DNA of 64,000 nt from Mycolicibacterium cosmeticum (GCF_000613185.1 NZ_CCBB010000003.1:434001-498000); one strand, 5' to 3'. Numbered from the stretch's first letter, positions 53,635 to 62,869 are shown. Numbers and translations: made by a program. Notes: generated by a model from the sequence alone, not told the origin.

Positions 53635-54686
53635 TGTCACATCATCTCGATTCACCCCTGGCACGCCAGGACATCCGGCTCGACATCACCGACCTGTACG
53701 TGTTCGCCGGCCAGACCGGCACCGCCCTGGTGATCAACGTCTGCCATTCGTTCGGTGGTGAGATCCCCGTCCCCGGATTCCACCCGGAGGGCCGGTACGA
53801 GTTCAAGATCGACCTGGACGGCGATGCGGTCGAGGACCTCACCTACCGAGTGACCTTCGATACCGCCGACGGTCAAGGCCAACAACGGTTCTGGGTGCAA
53901 CGGCTGTCCGGTGCGGCGGCCACCGAGCCGGCGGCGACGGGAATCGAGCTGCTGCACGGGCGCACCGGGACCACCGTCACCACGGCGGGCGGGGTGCGGG
54001 CGTGGGCCGGCCGGGCCGGCGATCCGTTCTGGATCGACGCCGACATCCTGCACGCAGTCGGGCATGCGTTGCAGGACGGCACCACCGTCGACGTCGGGCC
54101 GTGGGCGCCCGAGCGCGCCGCCAACCTGTTCGCCGGTGCGACGGTGCATTCGCTGGTGCTCGAGCTGCCCGATGCCGAGCTCACCCCGCGCCGCGCCGAC
54201 AACCGGATCGGGGTGTGGGCGGTGGCCACGCTGGCCACCGACGGCGGGGGCTGGCGCTCGATCAACCGGGTCGGGCTGCCGATGATCCACCCGTTGTTCA
54301 CCCAATACGACGAGCACCTCGGGGACGCGCTCAACGCGGGCGTCCCGCGTGACGACTACGCCACTCACGGTGAGTCGGCGGCCGCCCGGATCGCCGCCTG
54401 CGTCGGCGCCTACGGCACCGCGCAGGACCCCGACCGGTACGGCGAAACCGTTGCGCGGCTGATCTTCCCGAACGTGCTGCCGTACACGGTGGGCACCGCC
54501 GCGGCGTTCGGCTTCGCCGGATTCAACGGTCGCTCGCTGGTCGACAACGCCCCCGAGGTGATGTTCAGCCTCGCCTTCAACAAGCCCGTCACCATCGGTG
54601 TCGGCGCCCAGTCGGTGACGGCCACGCCATCACCGCTGTTCCCGTATGTCCCAAATGTCCCAACCCTTTCCAGGAGCCAACCATGA
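53634..54686 (+). CDS. DUF4331 domain protein
   Basis: A 350-residue protein of the DUF4331 family. The N terminus SHHLDSPLARQDIRLDITDLYVF is the family hallmark, suggesting a His/Asp site; GRYEFKIDLDGDAVEDLTYRVTF follows. No signal peptide is visible, although many family members are exported. Function unknown. It sits between two SDR genes with overlapping start and stop codons on both sides, so all three are translated together. Confidence 0.85.
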   Translation: MSHHLDSPLARQDIRLDITDLYVFAGQTGTALVINVCHSFGGEIPVPGFHPEGRYEFKIDLDGDAVEDLTYRVTFDTADGQGQQRFWVQRLSGAAATEPAATGIELLHGRTGTTVTTAGGVRAWAGRAGDPFWIDADILHAVGHALQDGTTVDVGPWAPERAANLFAGATVHSLVLELPDAELTPRRADNRIGVWAVATLATDGGGWRSINRVGLPMIHPLFTQYDEHLGDALNAGVPRDDYATHGESAAARIAACVGAYGTAQDPDRYGETVARLIFPNVLPYTVGTAAAFGFAGFNGRSLVDNAPEVMFSLAFNKPVTIGVGAQSVTATPSPLFPYVPNVPTLSRSQP

Positions 54687-55447
54687 AGATCTCCGGCAAC
54701 ACCATTTTCATCCCCGGCGCCACCAGTGGTATCGGCCTGACCCTCGCACTTGCGTTGCGGGACAAGGGGAACAAGGTCATCGTCGGTGGACGTCGGCAAG
54801 AGCTGCTGGACCAGATCGTGGCCGAGCACCCCGACGTGGACGCCGTCCGGATCGACACCGCCGACCCGGACAGCATCACCGCCGTCGCCGCGCAGGTGCT
54901 GGCCGCCCATCCCGACCTGAACGTGTTGATCACCATGGCCGGGGTGATGAGCATCGAGGACTGGCACCACCCCGACACCTTCCTGGCCTCGGCCGAATCC
55001 ACCATCACCACCAACGTGCTCGGCCCGATCCGGCTGATCGCCGCGTTCATCGAGCACCTGCAGCAGCAGCCGGCGGCCACGGTGATGACCGTCTCCTCGG
55101 GGCTGGGATTCACGCCGCTGCGGGTCACCCCCAGCTACAACGCCTCCAAGGCGGCCATCCACCTGCTCACCGAGACGCTGCGCCTGCAGTTCGCCGGATC
55201 GTCGGTGGAGTTCAAGGAACTCGAGCCGCCCGCGGTGCGGACCGACCTGGTGCCCGGGCAGCGCGACAGCGAATGGGCCATGCCGCTACAGGATTTCGTC
55301 GACGAGGTGGTGGACATCCTGGAAAACCAGCCCGACGCCAAGGAGATTCAGGTCGAGAACGTCAAGTTCCTGCGCTATGCGGAGGTGCGCGGGGACTACG
55401 AGCACGCCATCGCGGTGCTCAATTCGGCCGACCCGCACGCGAGCTAA
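54683..55447 (+). CDS. DltE-like short-chain dehydrogenase
   Basis: A 254-residue SDR. The cofactor loop reads [13 protein letters not shown], with Pro in place of the usual Thr. Catalytic residues are Ser in TVSSGLGF and Tyr/Lys in YNASKAAIH. The C terminus is longer than in minimal SDRs. It resembles the DltE-type group. Start overlaps the DUF4331 stop (ATGA). Its TAA interlocks with the menA stop on the opposite strand. Confidence 0.86.
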   Translation: MKISGNTIFIPGATSGIGLTLALALRDKGNKVIVGGRRQELLDQIVAEHPDVDAVRIDTADPDSITAVAAQVLAAHPDLNVLITMAGVMSIEDWHHPDTFLASAESTITTNVLGPIRLIAAFIEHLQQQPAATVMTVSSGLGFTPLRVTPSYNASKAAIHLLTETLRLQFAGSSVEFKELEPPAVRTDLVPGQRDSEWAMPLQDFVDEVVDILENQPDAKEIQVENVKFLRYAEVRGDYEHAIAVLNSADPHAS

Positions 55448-56313
55448 CCGAAGGTCAGTGCCGCCGCCACCGCGACCGACCACACCAGCATGGTCAGTCC
55501 GGTGTCGCGCAGCACCGGGATCAGTTCCCGCCCGCCGAGGCCGCGCCGCACCGGTCCGGTGGCCCGCACCGCCAGCGGTGCGGCCACCAGGCCGGCGGCG
55601 CACCACGGGGTGGCCGCCATCAGCACGAACGTCATCGCAAACGCGACGCCGACCAGCACCTGGTACAGCAGCCGGGTGCGGGCATCGCCGAGCCGCACGG
55701 CCAAAGTGATCTTGCCGGTCTCGCTGTCGGTCGGGATGTCGCGCAAGTTGTTGGCCACCAGCACCGCCGAGGACAGGGAGCCGACGGCCACCGCGGCGGC
55801 CAGCCCGACCCAGTCCACCCGCAGCGCCTGGGTGTACTGCGTGCCCAGCACCGCGACCAGCCCGAAGAAGACGAAGACGGCCACCTCGCCCAGCCCGCGA
55901 TAGCCGTAGGGCGTCGACCCGCCGGTGTACAGCCAGGCACCGGCGATGCAGGCGGCACCGACGGCGATCAGCCACGGCTCGCTGACGATTGCCAGCGCCA
56001 GGCCCGCCGCCGCGCCGATGGACAGGCTGACCAACGCCGCGGTGAGCACCGCCCGCGGCGAGGCGACGCGGGAACCGACCAGTCGGAGCGGGCCGGAGCG
56101 CACGTCGTCGGTGCCGCGGATGCCGTCGGAGTAGTCGTTGGCGTAATTCACCCCGACGATCAGGGCCAGCGAGACCAGCAGCGCCAACAGCGCCTTCCAC
56201 CACACCGCGCCGCCGAGTGCGGCGGCCGCCCCGGTCCCGGCCAGGACGGGGGCGACGGCGTTGGGCAGGGTGCGAGGACGTGCGCCCTCCACCCATTGCG
56301 CGAAGGTAGCCAT
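55444..56313 (-). CDS. menA: 1,4-dihydroxy-2-naphthoate polyprenyltransferase
   Basis: A 289-residue membrane prenyltransferase of the UbiA family that attaches the polyprenyl tail in menaquinone synthesis. The Asp-rich diphosphate-binding motif is NYANDYSDG (near residue 62) and a second lies in [14 protein letters not shown] (near 188). About eight or nine helices. The start may be ATG 56313 or ATG 56322 three codons earlier. Position between fabH-region genes and the MTA phosphorylase matches M. tuberculosis menA (Rv0534c). Confidence 0.94.
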   Translation of the reverse strand: MATFAQWVEGARPRTLPNAVAPVLAGTGAAAALGGAVWWKALLALLVSLALIVGVNYANDYSDGIRGTDDVRSGPLRLVGSRVASPRAVLTAALVSLSIGAAAGLALAIVSEPWLIAVGAACIAGAWLYTGGSTPYGYRGLGEVAVFVFFGLVAVLGTQYTQALRVDWVGLAAAVAVGSLSSAVLVANNLRDIPTDSETGKITLAVRLGDARTRLLYQVLVGVAFAMTFVLMAATPWCAAGLVAAPLAVRATGPVRRGLGGRELIPVLRDTGLTMLVWSVAVAAALTFG

Positions 56314-56413
56314 GCGGGCCATCGTCGCATGGTGCGACGTGGGGCCTGGGTCGCACGGTCGCCTTCGCGCAATGCGTGACGAGCGGCACCTTGTCACGTG
56401 GCGCACACCACGT

Positions 56414-56419
56414 GACACT
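56414..56419 (+). promoter_or_regulatory. -10 element before the 77-residue gene
   Basis: GACACT ends 6 bases before ATG 56426; no Shine-Dalgarno is visible. The same hexamer precedes hemL. Confidence 0.45.
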
Positions 56420-56425
56420 TGTCTC

Positions 56426-56659
56426 ATGACCGACCGCCTGAGCAAGACCGAGATCGCCAAGGACGCCTTACAGGAGGGCGTCGAGTCGGTGGCGTCGACC
56501 GTGGGGGAAGTAGCCAGCATCATCACCACCGCGGTCAAGGACGTGGCCAACGCGATCGGTGGGCTGGCCACCGACGCCTTCGCCATCCGCGACGCCGCCA
56601 AGCAGGCCGCCGAGAAGGCCGACCTGAACGCCGAGCTGGCGGAGCCCGCCGCCGACTGA
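56426..56659 (+). CDS. 77-residue amphipathic-helix hypothetical protein
   Basis: A small protein made almost entirely of predicted amphipathic helix ([36 protein letters not shown]), with alternating Ala/Val and charged residues and no Cys, Trp or Pro in the core. It resembles apolipoprotein- or HbhA-like helices that lie on lipid surfaces. It is separated from the MTA phosphorylase gene by 17 bases. No family recognised. Confidence 0.65.
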   Translation: MTDRLSKTEIAKDALQEGVESVASTVGEVASIITTAVKDVANAIGGLATDAFAIRDAAKQAAEKADLNAELAEPAAD

Positions 56660-56664
56660 CCCAG

Positions 56665-56670
56665 CAGAAT
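56665..56670 (+). promoter_or_regulatory. -10 element before the MTA phosphorylase gene
   Basis: CAGAAT ends 6 bases before ATG 56677. It is the same hexamer as at gpm1. Confidence 0.45.
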
Positions 56671-56676
56671 GGGCGG

Positions 56677-57453
56677 ATGCTCGGAGTAATCGGCGGTAGC
56701 GGCTTCTATTCGTTCTTCGGTCCCGATGCGCGCAGCATCAACCTGGACACGCCCTACGGCGCCCCGAGCGCGGCGATCACCGTCGGTTCCGTCGGCGAGC
56801 ACGAGGTCGCCTTCCTGCCCAGGCACGGGGTGCGCCACGAGTTCTCGCCGCACACGGTGCCCTACCGCGCCAACATGTGGGCGATGCGGGCGCTGGGCGT
56901 GCGTCGCATCTTCGCGCCGTGCGCGGTCGGCAGCCTGAACCCGGCGCTGGGGCCCGGCGCCATGGTGGTGCCCGATCAATTGGTGGACCGCACCAGCGGG
57001 CGGGCGGACACCTATTTCGATTCCGGCGGGATCCACGTGGGGTTCGCCGATCCGTACTGCCCGGCCTTGCGGGCCGCGGCCGCCGAGCTGCCCGGCGTCG
57101 TCGACGGCGGCACCATGGTGGTGATCCAGGGGCCGCGGTTCTCCACCCGGGCCGAGAGCCGGTGGTTCGCCGATCAGGGTTTCACCCTGGTCAACATGAC
57201 CGGTTACCCGGAGGCGGTGCTCGCCCGCGAACTGGAGATATGTTACGCGGCAATCGCTTTGGTGACCGATCTGGACGCCGGGGTGGAAGCGGGGGCCGGC
57301 GTGCGGGCGGTGGACGTGTTCGCCGAGTTCGAGCGCAACATGGTCGGCTTCAAGAAACTGGTGCGGGAGGCCATTGGGGGTGTGGCGGACGCATCGACCT
57401 GCACACACTGCCTGGCGCACGAGGGTGTGACGCTGCCGTTCGACCTGCCCTAG
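56677..57453 (+). CDS. mtnP: S-methyl-5'-thioadenosine / purine nucleoside phosphorylase (Rv0535-like)
   Basis: A 258-residue trimeric phosphorylase of the MTAP/PNP type that recovers adenine and methylthioribose-1-phosphate from MTA (or acts on another nucleoside). The N-terminal [12 protein letters not shown], the phosphate site [20 protein letters not shown], and the nucleoside site [11 protein letters not shown] and [15 protein letters not shown] are present. It matches Rv0535, whose preferred substrate is MTA. Confidence 0.93.
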   Translation: MLGVIGGSGFYSFFGPDARSINLDTPYGAPSAAITVGSVGEHEVAFLPRHGVRHEFSPHTVPYRANMWAMRALGVRRIFAPCAVGSLNPALGPGAMVVPDQLVDRTSGRADTYFDSGGIHVGFADPYCPALRAAAAELPGVVDGGTMVVIQGPRFSTRAESRWFADQGFTLVNMTGYPEAVLARELEICYAAIALVTDLDAGVEAGAGVRAVDVFAEFERNMVGFKKLVREAIGGVADASTCTHCLAHEGVTLPFDLP

Positions 57454-57477
57454 CTTCCGCCAAACTTGACAGGTGTC

Positions 57478-57483
57478 GATAAT
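57478..57483 (+). promoter_or_regulatory. -10 element before the nitronate monooxygenase-like gene
   Basis: GATAAT ends 6 bases before ATG 57490 with no Shine-Dalgarno, a strong leaderless promoter match. Confidence 0.55.
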
Positions 57484-57489
57484 GAGCGG

Positions 57490-58626
57490 ATGACACCGAC
57501 GTCTCCCTCGGCGCTCTGCGCGCAATACGGCATCGACTTCCCGCTGTTCGCCTTCAGTCACTGCCGCGATGTGGTCGCCGCGGTGACCAACGCCGGCGGC
57601 TTCGGGGTGCTCGGCGGCGCCGCCTTCACCCCCGAGCAGCTGGACCGCGAGCTGACCTGGATCGACCAGCACGTGCACGGCAAGCCCTACGGCGTCGACA
57701 TCATCGTGCCCGCCAAATTCGAGGGCAAGGGCGAGCGGCTCACCAAGGCCGATCTGGCTGCCCGGATCCCGCAGGACTACCGCGACTACATCGACAACCT
57801 GCTCCGCGAGCACGGCATCGAGCCCGACCCGACGCCGCGCACCGGCGCCCCCGTACTGGCCGGCGGCACCGGCTCGGACCTGCTGCAGGTGGCGCTGAGC
57901 CATCCCATCAAGCTGATGGCCAACGCGCTCGGGGTGCCGCCGGACTACATGATCGAGGCGGGCCGTGAGCACGGCATCCCGGTGGCCGCGCTGGTCGGCG
58001 CCAAGGAGCACGCCGTCAAACAGGTCGCCGCCGGGGTGGACCTGATCGTCGCGCAGGGCACCGAGGCCGGCGGCCACTGCGGTGAGGTGTCGACGCTGGT
58101 GGTGGTGCCCGAGGTGTTGGAGGCGTTGGCGGCGATCGGCAGCTCGACCCCGGTGCTGGCCGCCGGCGGCATCGTGACCGGCAGGCAGATGGCGGCGTCG
58201 GTGGCGCTCGGCGCGGCCGGGGCGTGGACCGGCTCGGTGTGGCTGACGACCGAGGAAGCCGAGACCGAGCCGCACACCGTCGCCAAGATGTTGGCCGCCG
58301 GTTCGCGTGACACCGTGCGGTCGGCGGGCCGCACCGGCAAACCGTCACGGCAGCTGGTGTCGGACTGGACCGATGCCTGGGCGCCGGCGGGTGGGCAGCA
58401 GCCGCTGCCGTTGCCGCTGCAGAACATGCTGAGCGAGCCGGTGCTGCGCCGCGTCGACGCGCTGGCCGCCCAGGGGCATGAGGGTGCCCAGGCGCTGGCC
58501 ACCTACTTCGTCGGTCAGGGTGTCGGGCTGATGAACAAGGTGCGGCCGGCGCGCGACGTGGTGCTGGAGTTCATCGAGGATTACGTGGCCGCCGCCGAGC
58601 GCCTCGGCGGCTCACTGCCCGGCTGA
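57490..58626 (+). CDS. Nitronate monooxygenase-like FMN enzyme
   Basis: A 378-residue TIM-barrel flavoprotein of the 2-nitropropane dioxygenase/NMO family. The FMN sites are [12 protein letters not shown] (near residue 34), [21 protein letters not shown] (near 190) and [23 protein letters not shown] (near 225), with the conserved His in GGHCG. Members oxidise propionate 3-nitronate or act as NADH:quinone reductases; the substrate is undecided. Mycobacteria carry several paralogues. Confidence 0.87.
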   Translation: MTPTSPSALCAQYGIDFPLFAFSHCRDVVAAVTNAGGFGVLGGAAFTPEQLDRELTWIDQHVHGKPYGVDIIVPAKFEGKGERLTKADLAARIPQDYRDYIDNLLREHGIEPDPTPRTGAPVLAGGTGSDLLQVALSHPIKLMANALGVPPDYMIEAGREHGIPVAALVGAKEHAVKQVAAGVDLIVAQGTEAGGHCGEVSTLVVVPEVLEALAAIGSSTPVLAAGGIVTGRQMAASVALGAAGAWTGSVWLTTEEAETEPHTVAKMLAAGSRDTVRSAGRTGKPSRQLVSDWTDAWAPAGGQQPLPLPLQNMLSEPVLRRVDALAAQGHEGAQALATYFVGQGVGLMNKVRPARDVVLEFIEDYVAAAERLGGSLPG

Positions 58627-58694
58627 ACTGGCCAGATATGTGCCGCCTGTGTGCGAAAGCCGTTGTCTCACAGCGGGCATAAAGATTACGGCGG

Positions 58695-58700
58695 CATGAT
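58695..58700 (+). promoter_or_regulatory. -10 element before the esterase gene
   Basis: CATGAT ends 6 bases before GTG 58707. The 80-base region 58627-58706 has no gene. Confidence 0.4.
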
Positions 58701-58706
58701 GTCGGT

Positions 58707-60167
58707 GTGACGATGCTGCTCGCCGATGCCGCCGCAGCGGACCCATACCATCACGGCCTGTCGTTGCTGCGGGGCTGGCTGCCCATCGTGATCCAGCTCG
58801 TCGCCGCGGCGATCCTGATCGCCGCCGTCGGGTGGCGTACCCGGCGCTGGCGCCTGCTGTGGTTGCCGCTGGCGTTGCTGCTCGGCGTCGCCGCCGCGGC
58901 CTGGGCCAACTGGTTCATCGACTCCCAGGGCATGGCCGACGATCCGGCCCCCGACGAACTGTGGGTGTGGATCGGGCTGAGCGGGCTGGCGATCGGCGTC
59001 GCGGTGTTCGGCTGGGCGTCGGCGCCGTGGTGGCGTCGCGGGGTCTCGGCACTCGCGGTTGCCGGTTGTCTGCTCAGTTCGGCACTGGCGGTGAACCTGT
59101 GGGTGGGTTACTTCCCGACGGTGCAGACCGCGTGGAACCAGCTGACCGCCGGGCCGCTGCCCGACGAAACGGACCTGGCGACCGTGCAGGCGCAGAAGGC
59201 CGCCCACGCCGTGCCCGCGCACGGCGCCGTCGTCCCGGTGACCATTCCGGCCGATGCCTCGGGATTCAAACACCGCACCGAACTGGTCTACCTGCCGCCG
59301 GCCTGGTTCGCCGGCGCCACCCAGCTTCCGGCGGTGATGATGATCGGCGGTGAGTTCAACACGCCGGCGGACTGGCTGCGCACCGGTGACGCCGCCGCGA
59401 CCATGGACGCGTTCGCCGCGGCGCACGGCGGCAACGCCCCGGTGTTCGTCTTCGTCGACAGCGGCGGGTCGTTCAACAACGACACCGAGTGTGTCAACGG
59501 ACCGCGCGGCAATGTCGCCGACCACCTGACCAAAGATGTGGTGCCGTATGTGAATTCGACATTCGGGGTGAATCCCGCAGCGGCCGGCTGGGGCATCGTC
59601 GGGTGGTCGATGGGCGGCACCTGCGCGGTCGACCTGACGGTCATGCACCCCGACCTGTTCAGCGCGTTCGTCGACATCGCCGGTGATCTGGGGCCCACCG
59701 CGGGCACCCACGAGCAGACCGTCAGCCGGTTGTTCGGGGGTAGCGAGGCCGCGTGGGCCGGGTTCGACCCGACCACCGTGATGAACGCCCATGGCAGCTA
59801 CCGGGGCGTCGCCGGGTGGTTCGAGATTTCCAGCACCCCGCAGACCCCGCGCAAGGTGGACCAGGCCGCCGCCGCCGATGCGGTCGGGTTGGGCGGCCGG
59901 GATGCCGGCGGCAACCCGGGCGACCAGACGGCGGCCGCGCACTCGCTGTGCGCGCTGGGCACCGCCAAGGGGATGGACTGCGCGGTGATCGCCGCCCCGG
60001 GCAAGCATGACTGGCCGTTCGCGAAGGCCACCTTCACCGCGTCGCTGCCCTGGCTGGCCGGCCGGCTGGGCACCCCGGGGGTGCCGCGGATCGGCTTCCC
60101 GGCGGCCACGACGGCTGGACCCACCGCCGTGCCGGCGAACGTGGCGGAGCCGGCTACCGGTAAGTGA
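58707..60167 (+). CDS. Membrane-anchored esterase (Ag85/esterase D-like alpha/beta hydrolase)
   Basis: A 486-residue protein. Four hydrophobic helices (about residues 22-48, 50-72, 88-106 and 112-135) anchor an extracytoplasmic alpha/beta hydrolase domain starting near residue 180. The nucleophile is in VGWSMGGTCA (Ser near 296); DLGPTAGTHEQ and CAVIAAPGKHDWPFAKA (His near 434) complete the likely triad. The architecture is common in mycobacterial esterase D/mycolyltransferase-like proteins. Substrate unknown; a cell envelope ester is plausible. It overlaps the convergent Ddn-like gene by 14 bases. Confidence 0.85.
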   Translation: MTMLLADAAAADPYHHGLSLLRGWLPIVIQLVAAAILIAAVGWRTRRWRLLWLPLALLLGVAAAAWANWFIDSQGMADDPAPDELWVWIGLSGLAIGVAVFGWASAPWWRRGVSALAVAGCLLSSALAVNLWVGYFPTVQTAWNQLTAGPLPDETDLATVQAQKAAHAVPAHGAVVPVTIPADASGFKHRTELVYLPPAWFAGATQLPAVMMIGGEFNTPADWLRTGDAAATMDAFAAAHGGNAPVFVFVDSGGSFNNDTECVNGPRGNVADHLTKDVVPYVNSTFGVNPAAAGWGIVGWSMGGTCAVDLTVMHPDLFSAFVDIAGDLGPTAGTHEQTVSRLFGGSEAAWAGFDPTTVMNAHGSYRGVAGWFEISSTPQTPRKVDQAAAADAVGLGGRDAGGNPGDQTAAAHSLCALGTAKGMDCAVIAAPGKHDWPFAKATFTASLPWLAGRLGTPGVPRIGFPAATTAGPTAVPANVAEPATGK

Positions 60168-60567
60168 TGCGCACCGAGATCGGGTCGCTCTCCATGGCCC
60201 GCATGGTCAGCGCCGTCGCCGTGCCACCGAAGGTGCGGGCCCGGCTGCGCACATCGTCTTCCGGCTCGAAGGTGGCTGTGCCCGTTCGCCATTGATCGTT
60301 CACCCGGACGCGCACCTCGGGATGGACGGCGATGTTGTGGGCCCAGCCGGCGCGTCGCCCGTGCTGGGAGATGACCCATACGCCGTTCTCGTCGGCGCGT
60401 CCGGCGAGCGGGACGCGGCGCGCCAGGCCGGTCTTGGCGCCCGTGGTCTCCAGTTCGACGATGAGGCGCGAGCGCACCCCGAGCTTGTCCAGGGTGGCCA
60501 CCACGGGATTCATCACCAGCCGGCCGAGCTGGCGTTCGAACTTGAACTTACGCAATCCGTCAGACAT
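60154..60567 (-). CDS. Deazaflavin-dependent (Ddn-like) nitroreductase-family protein
   Basis: A 137-residue F420H2-dependent oxidoreductase-type protein. The family motif appears as ETTGAKTGLARRVPL (near residue 40), then VWVISQHGRRAGWAHNI and HPEVRVRV. This is the second member of the family in the window (the other is at 39593-39976). Single gene with the start at 60567. Substrate unknown. Confidence 0.86.
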   Translation of the reverse strand: MSDGLRKFKFERQLGRLVMNPVVATLDKLGVRSRLIVELETTGAKTGLARRVPLAGRADENGVWVISQHGRRAGWAHNIAVHPEVRVRVNDQWRTGTATFEPEDDVRSRARTFGGTATALTMRAMESDPISVRITYR

Positions 60568-60611
60568 GGTTACCGACGTTAATAGAACAATCTCTCAAAA
60601 ACAAGGAACCG

Positions 60612-60746
60612 TCAGTCCGGCGGCTCTTCCTGAGGGGTGTCGGTGTCGACATCCGGGGTGTCCTTGCTCAGGTCGCCGTCCTCGGTGGTGGTCGGCGGGG
60701 GCTGATCGGATGGATCGTCGGCATAGATGCCGTCTCCGCGGGGCAT
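60612..60746 (-). CDS. 44-residue acidic, disordered hypothetical protein
   Basis: A short frame with a strong Shine-Dalgarno (AAGGAGT, 5 bases before the ATG). The product is almost entirely Asp, Glu, Pro and Thr after MPRGDGIYA, with no hydrophobic core. It lies downstream of the small lipoprotein gene, so it may belong to the PhoU-lipoprotein transcription unit. Good ribosome binding and G/C third positions support it; no family is recognised. Confidence 0.6.
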   Translation of the reverse strand: MPRGDGIYADDPSDQPPPTTTEDGDLSKDTPDVDTDTPQEEPPD

Positions 60747-60771
60747 GGTTACTCCTTCTGGTGAAGGGACG

Positions 60772-60990
60772 TCACGACGGTGCGCCCGTGTCGGTGCGCT
60801 CGGTCGGGGTCTCGGTGAACGTCGAGCCGGGGGCCACGGTCGACGGGGTTTCGGTCATGACCGAACTGGACGGTTTGGTCTCGACCGGGGTGCTCACCGT
60901 GGGCTTGTCCTGTCCGCCGCAACCGGCCGAGATGCCGGCGGTCAGGGCGGCGGCGCCGATGGCGATGGTGATGCTCCGGAAACTGGGCAT
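60772..60990 (-). CDS. Small lipoprotein, 72 residues
   Basis: A secreted lipoprotein with signal peptide and lipobox ISAGC (Cys24), followed by a 48-residue Thr/Ser/Pro/Glu-rich tail with no fold. A GAGGAG Shine-Dalgarno precedes the ATG. It lies 27 bases downstream of phoU and 25 bases upstream of the acidic small gene. Function unknown; the tail resembles glycosylated or wall-spanning linkers. Confidence 0.75.
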   Translation of the reverse strand: MPSFRSITIAIGAAALTAGISAGCGGQDKPTVSTPVETKPSSSVMTETPSTVAPGSTFTETPTERTDTGAPS

Positions 60991-61017
60991 CGGCTTCTCC
61001 TCAGGTCGGAAAGGTCC

Positions 61018-61677
61018 TCACGTCGGCGAGGCGCTGACGTTCGGCAGCCGCCCGGACGCCTGGAAGACGACCCGGCGGGCGATGCTGACGGCATGGTCGG
61101 CGAACCGCTCGTAGAACCGGCCGAGCAGCATGACGTTGGCCGCGGCGATCGGCCCATGCTCCCAACGGTCGTCGAGCACCATGGTGAACAGCCTGCGGTG
61201 CAGTTCGTTCATCACCTCGTCACCTTCGGTGATGCGTTGTGCGGCAACGAGATCGTTGACCAGAACCGCCGCTTGCGCGCGTTCGGCCAACAGCACGGCG
61301 TGCCGGCCCATATCGGCGAAGACCTCCAGTGCCACGGGCGGCACCGGCGTCGACTCCCGCCGCCGGGTCACCTTGGTGATATTGGCGGCCAACCCGCCCA
61401 TCCGGTTGGCGTCCGCCGAGATGGGGAAGGCCGACATCACCACCCGCAGATCGTGGGCCACCGGCGCCTGCAGGGCGAGGATCGCAAAGGCCCGTTCGCT
61501 GACACAGTGGTGCAGCCGGGTCAGCCGGGCCAGTTCCACCCCCACTCGATGCGCGGCGTCGTCATCGTCGTGCACCAAGGCGGTGGTTGCGTACGCCATC
61601 ACGGTGGCCGCGAGTTCGCACATCTGGCCGAGCTCGGCCGTCAGGTGATCGATCTCGGCGTGGAACTCGGTACGCAT
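61018..61677 (-). CDS. phoU: PhoU-family phosphate signalling protein
   Basis: A 219-residue all-helical protein of two PhoU repeats. Metal-binding motifs are visible as DLRVVMSAFPISADANRMGG (first repeat, about 75-95) and NVMLLGRFYERFADHAVSIA (second repeat, about 178-197). PhoU proteins restrain histidine kinases such as SenX3 in high phosphate and link Pst transport to the sensor. ATG at 61677 gives the conserved start MRTEFHAEID. It is far from pst genes, as in mycobacteria with two PhoY copies, and about 48 kb from senX3-regX3 in this window. Confidence 0.92.
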   Translation of the reverse strand: MRTEFHAEIDHLTAELGQMCELAATVMAYATTALVHDDDDAAHRVGVELARLTRLHHCVSERAFAILALQAPVAHDLRVVMSAFPISADANRMGGLAANITKVTRRRESTPVPPVALEVFADMGRHAVLLAERAQAAVLVNDLVAAQRITEGDEVMNELHRRLFTMVLDDRWEHGPIAAANVMLLGRFYERFADHAVSIARRVVFQASGRLPNVSASPT

Positions 61678-61715
61678 GGTGCCGGATACCCACCGGCGGG
61701 ACCGGGTCAAACTCC

Positions 61716-62204
61716 TCACTCGATCCCATCGGTGGGCGGGGCGGTGCCGTCGTCGGTGTGGACGGCGGGCCGGCCCAGCACCACGCCCAGGGCCACCATC
61801 CCCACGCCCAGCACCAGGTGTAGCCAGTTGTCGGCGGTGTTGACCGGCACGAAATTGGCGGTGCTGGTGTGATCGATCACCAAACCGTACAGCGTCAGGA
61901 CGAGGTAGATCACGCCGGCGACGATGAGGAAGAGCCGGGCGGCGGTGACGGTGCGGGATGCGAGCAGCCCGGCGACCCCGAAGGCCAGGTGCACCACGTT
62001 GTGCAGGACCGACACCGCGAACACCCCGAGCAACATGCTGCCCGAGTGATGCCCGGCCCAGGTCAACATGTCGGTGTGGGTGGTCAGCCCGGGGATGAAG
62101 CCGGCGATGCCGACAACGAGGAACAGCGCGCCGACCGCGAGGGCGGCGATGCGCACGGCCGGCGTATGGCTGCGCGTGTGCGGAGTGGAAGTGGTCATGG
62201 CCAC
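61716..62204 (-). CDS. DUF4383 membrane protein
   Basis: A 162-residue protein with four helices (about 18-38, 52-74, 84-106 and 125-145) of the DUF4383 family. The conserved HNVVHLAFGVAGLL and NWLHLVLGVGM segments contain paired His that could bind heme or metal. The start is either 62204 or ATG 62198. It is located upstream of phoU (38-base gap) and divergent from dps. Function unknown. Confidence 0.8.
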   Translation of the reverse strand: MAMTTSTPHTRSHTPAVRIAALAVGALFLVVGIAGFIPGLTTHTDMLTWAGHHSGSMLLGVFAVSVLHNVVHLAFGVAGLLASRTVTAARLFLIVAGVIYLVLTLYGLVIDHTSTANFVPVNTADNWLHLVLGVGMVALGVVLGRPAVHTDDGTAPPTDGIE

Positions 62205-62301
62205 GGGTTACCCCGGACTGTGCCGTTGAACCCGGCCTGATTGGTCGCGCGCGGCCGGGGGTACTCGCAGCCGGTAGTCATCTGCGTAAAGGAGCGAATT
62301 G

Positions 62302-62841
62302 ATGAGTGAGTTCACCATTCCCGGCCTCTCCGACAAGGACAGCCGCGAGATCGCCGATCTGCTTCAGCGCCAGCTGAGCACCTACAACGATCTGCACCTC
62401 ACCCTCAAGCACGTGCATTGGAATGTCGTGGGGCCCAACTTCATCGGCGTACACGAGATGATCGACCCGCAGGTGGAGCTGGTGCGCGGCTTCGCCGACG
62501 ATGTCGCCGAGCGCATCGCCGCGCTGGGTGTCTCCCCGCAGGGCACGCCGGGGGCGATCATCAAAGACCGGGTGTGGGACGACTATTCGGTGGGCCGCGA
62601 CACGGTGCAGGCGCACCTGGCCGCGCTGGATCTGGTGTACAACGGCGTCATCTCCGACACCCGCAAGGCCATCGAACGGCTCGACGACCTGGACCTGGTG
62701 TCCCAGGACCTGTTGATCGAGCACGCGGGCCAGATGGAGAAGTTCCAGTGGTTCGTCCGGGCGCATCTGGAGAGCGCGGGCGGCACGCTGGCGAACGAGG
62801 GGGAGCAGACCGAGAAAGGCGCTGCCGCGGCGGCGCGGTGA
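62302..62841 (+). CDS. dps: Dps-family DNA-binding ferritin-like protein
   Basis: A 179-residue starvation protein that oxidises and stores iron and protects DNA. The ferroxidase motif region LTLKHVHWNVVGPNFIGVHEMID (about residues 32-54) and DVAERIAALG are typical. The basic/Ala-rich C-terminal tail corresponds to the M. smegmatis Dps1 tail. AAAGGAG lies 7 bases before ATG 62302; the earlier TTG at 62299 is less likely. Confidence 0.95.
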   Translation: MSEFTIPGLSDKDSREIADLLQRQLSTYNDLHLTLKHVHWNVVGPNFIGVHEMIDPQVELVRGFADDVAERIAALGVSPQGTPGAIIKDRVWDDYSVGRDTVQAHLAALDLVYNGVISDTRKAIERLDDLDLVSQDLLIEHAGQMEKFQWFVRAHLESAGGTLANEGEQTEKGAAAAAR

Positions 62842-62869
62842 TCCGGCTTGAGCCGCGGCGGCGCGGTGA

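Noticed and set aside
57466..57471. TTGACA as a -35 box for the nitronate monooxygenase-like gene.
   Set aside because: It is only 6 bases from the GATAAT -10 hexamer, far short of the usual 17-base spacing.
55444..58275. A 943-codon minus-strand frame joining menA to the complement of the phosphorylase and monooxygenase genes.
   Set aside because: Only the last 289 codons (menA) are protein-like; the rest is shadow of plus-strand genes with recognised motifs.
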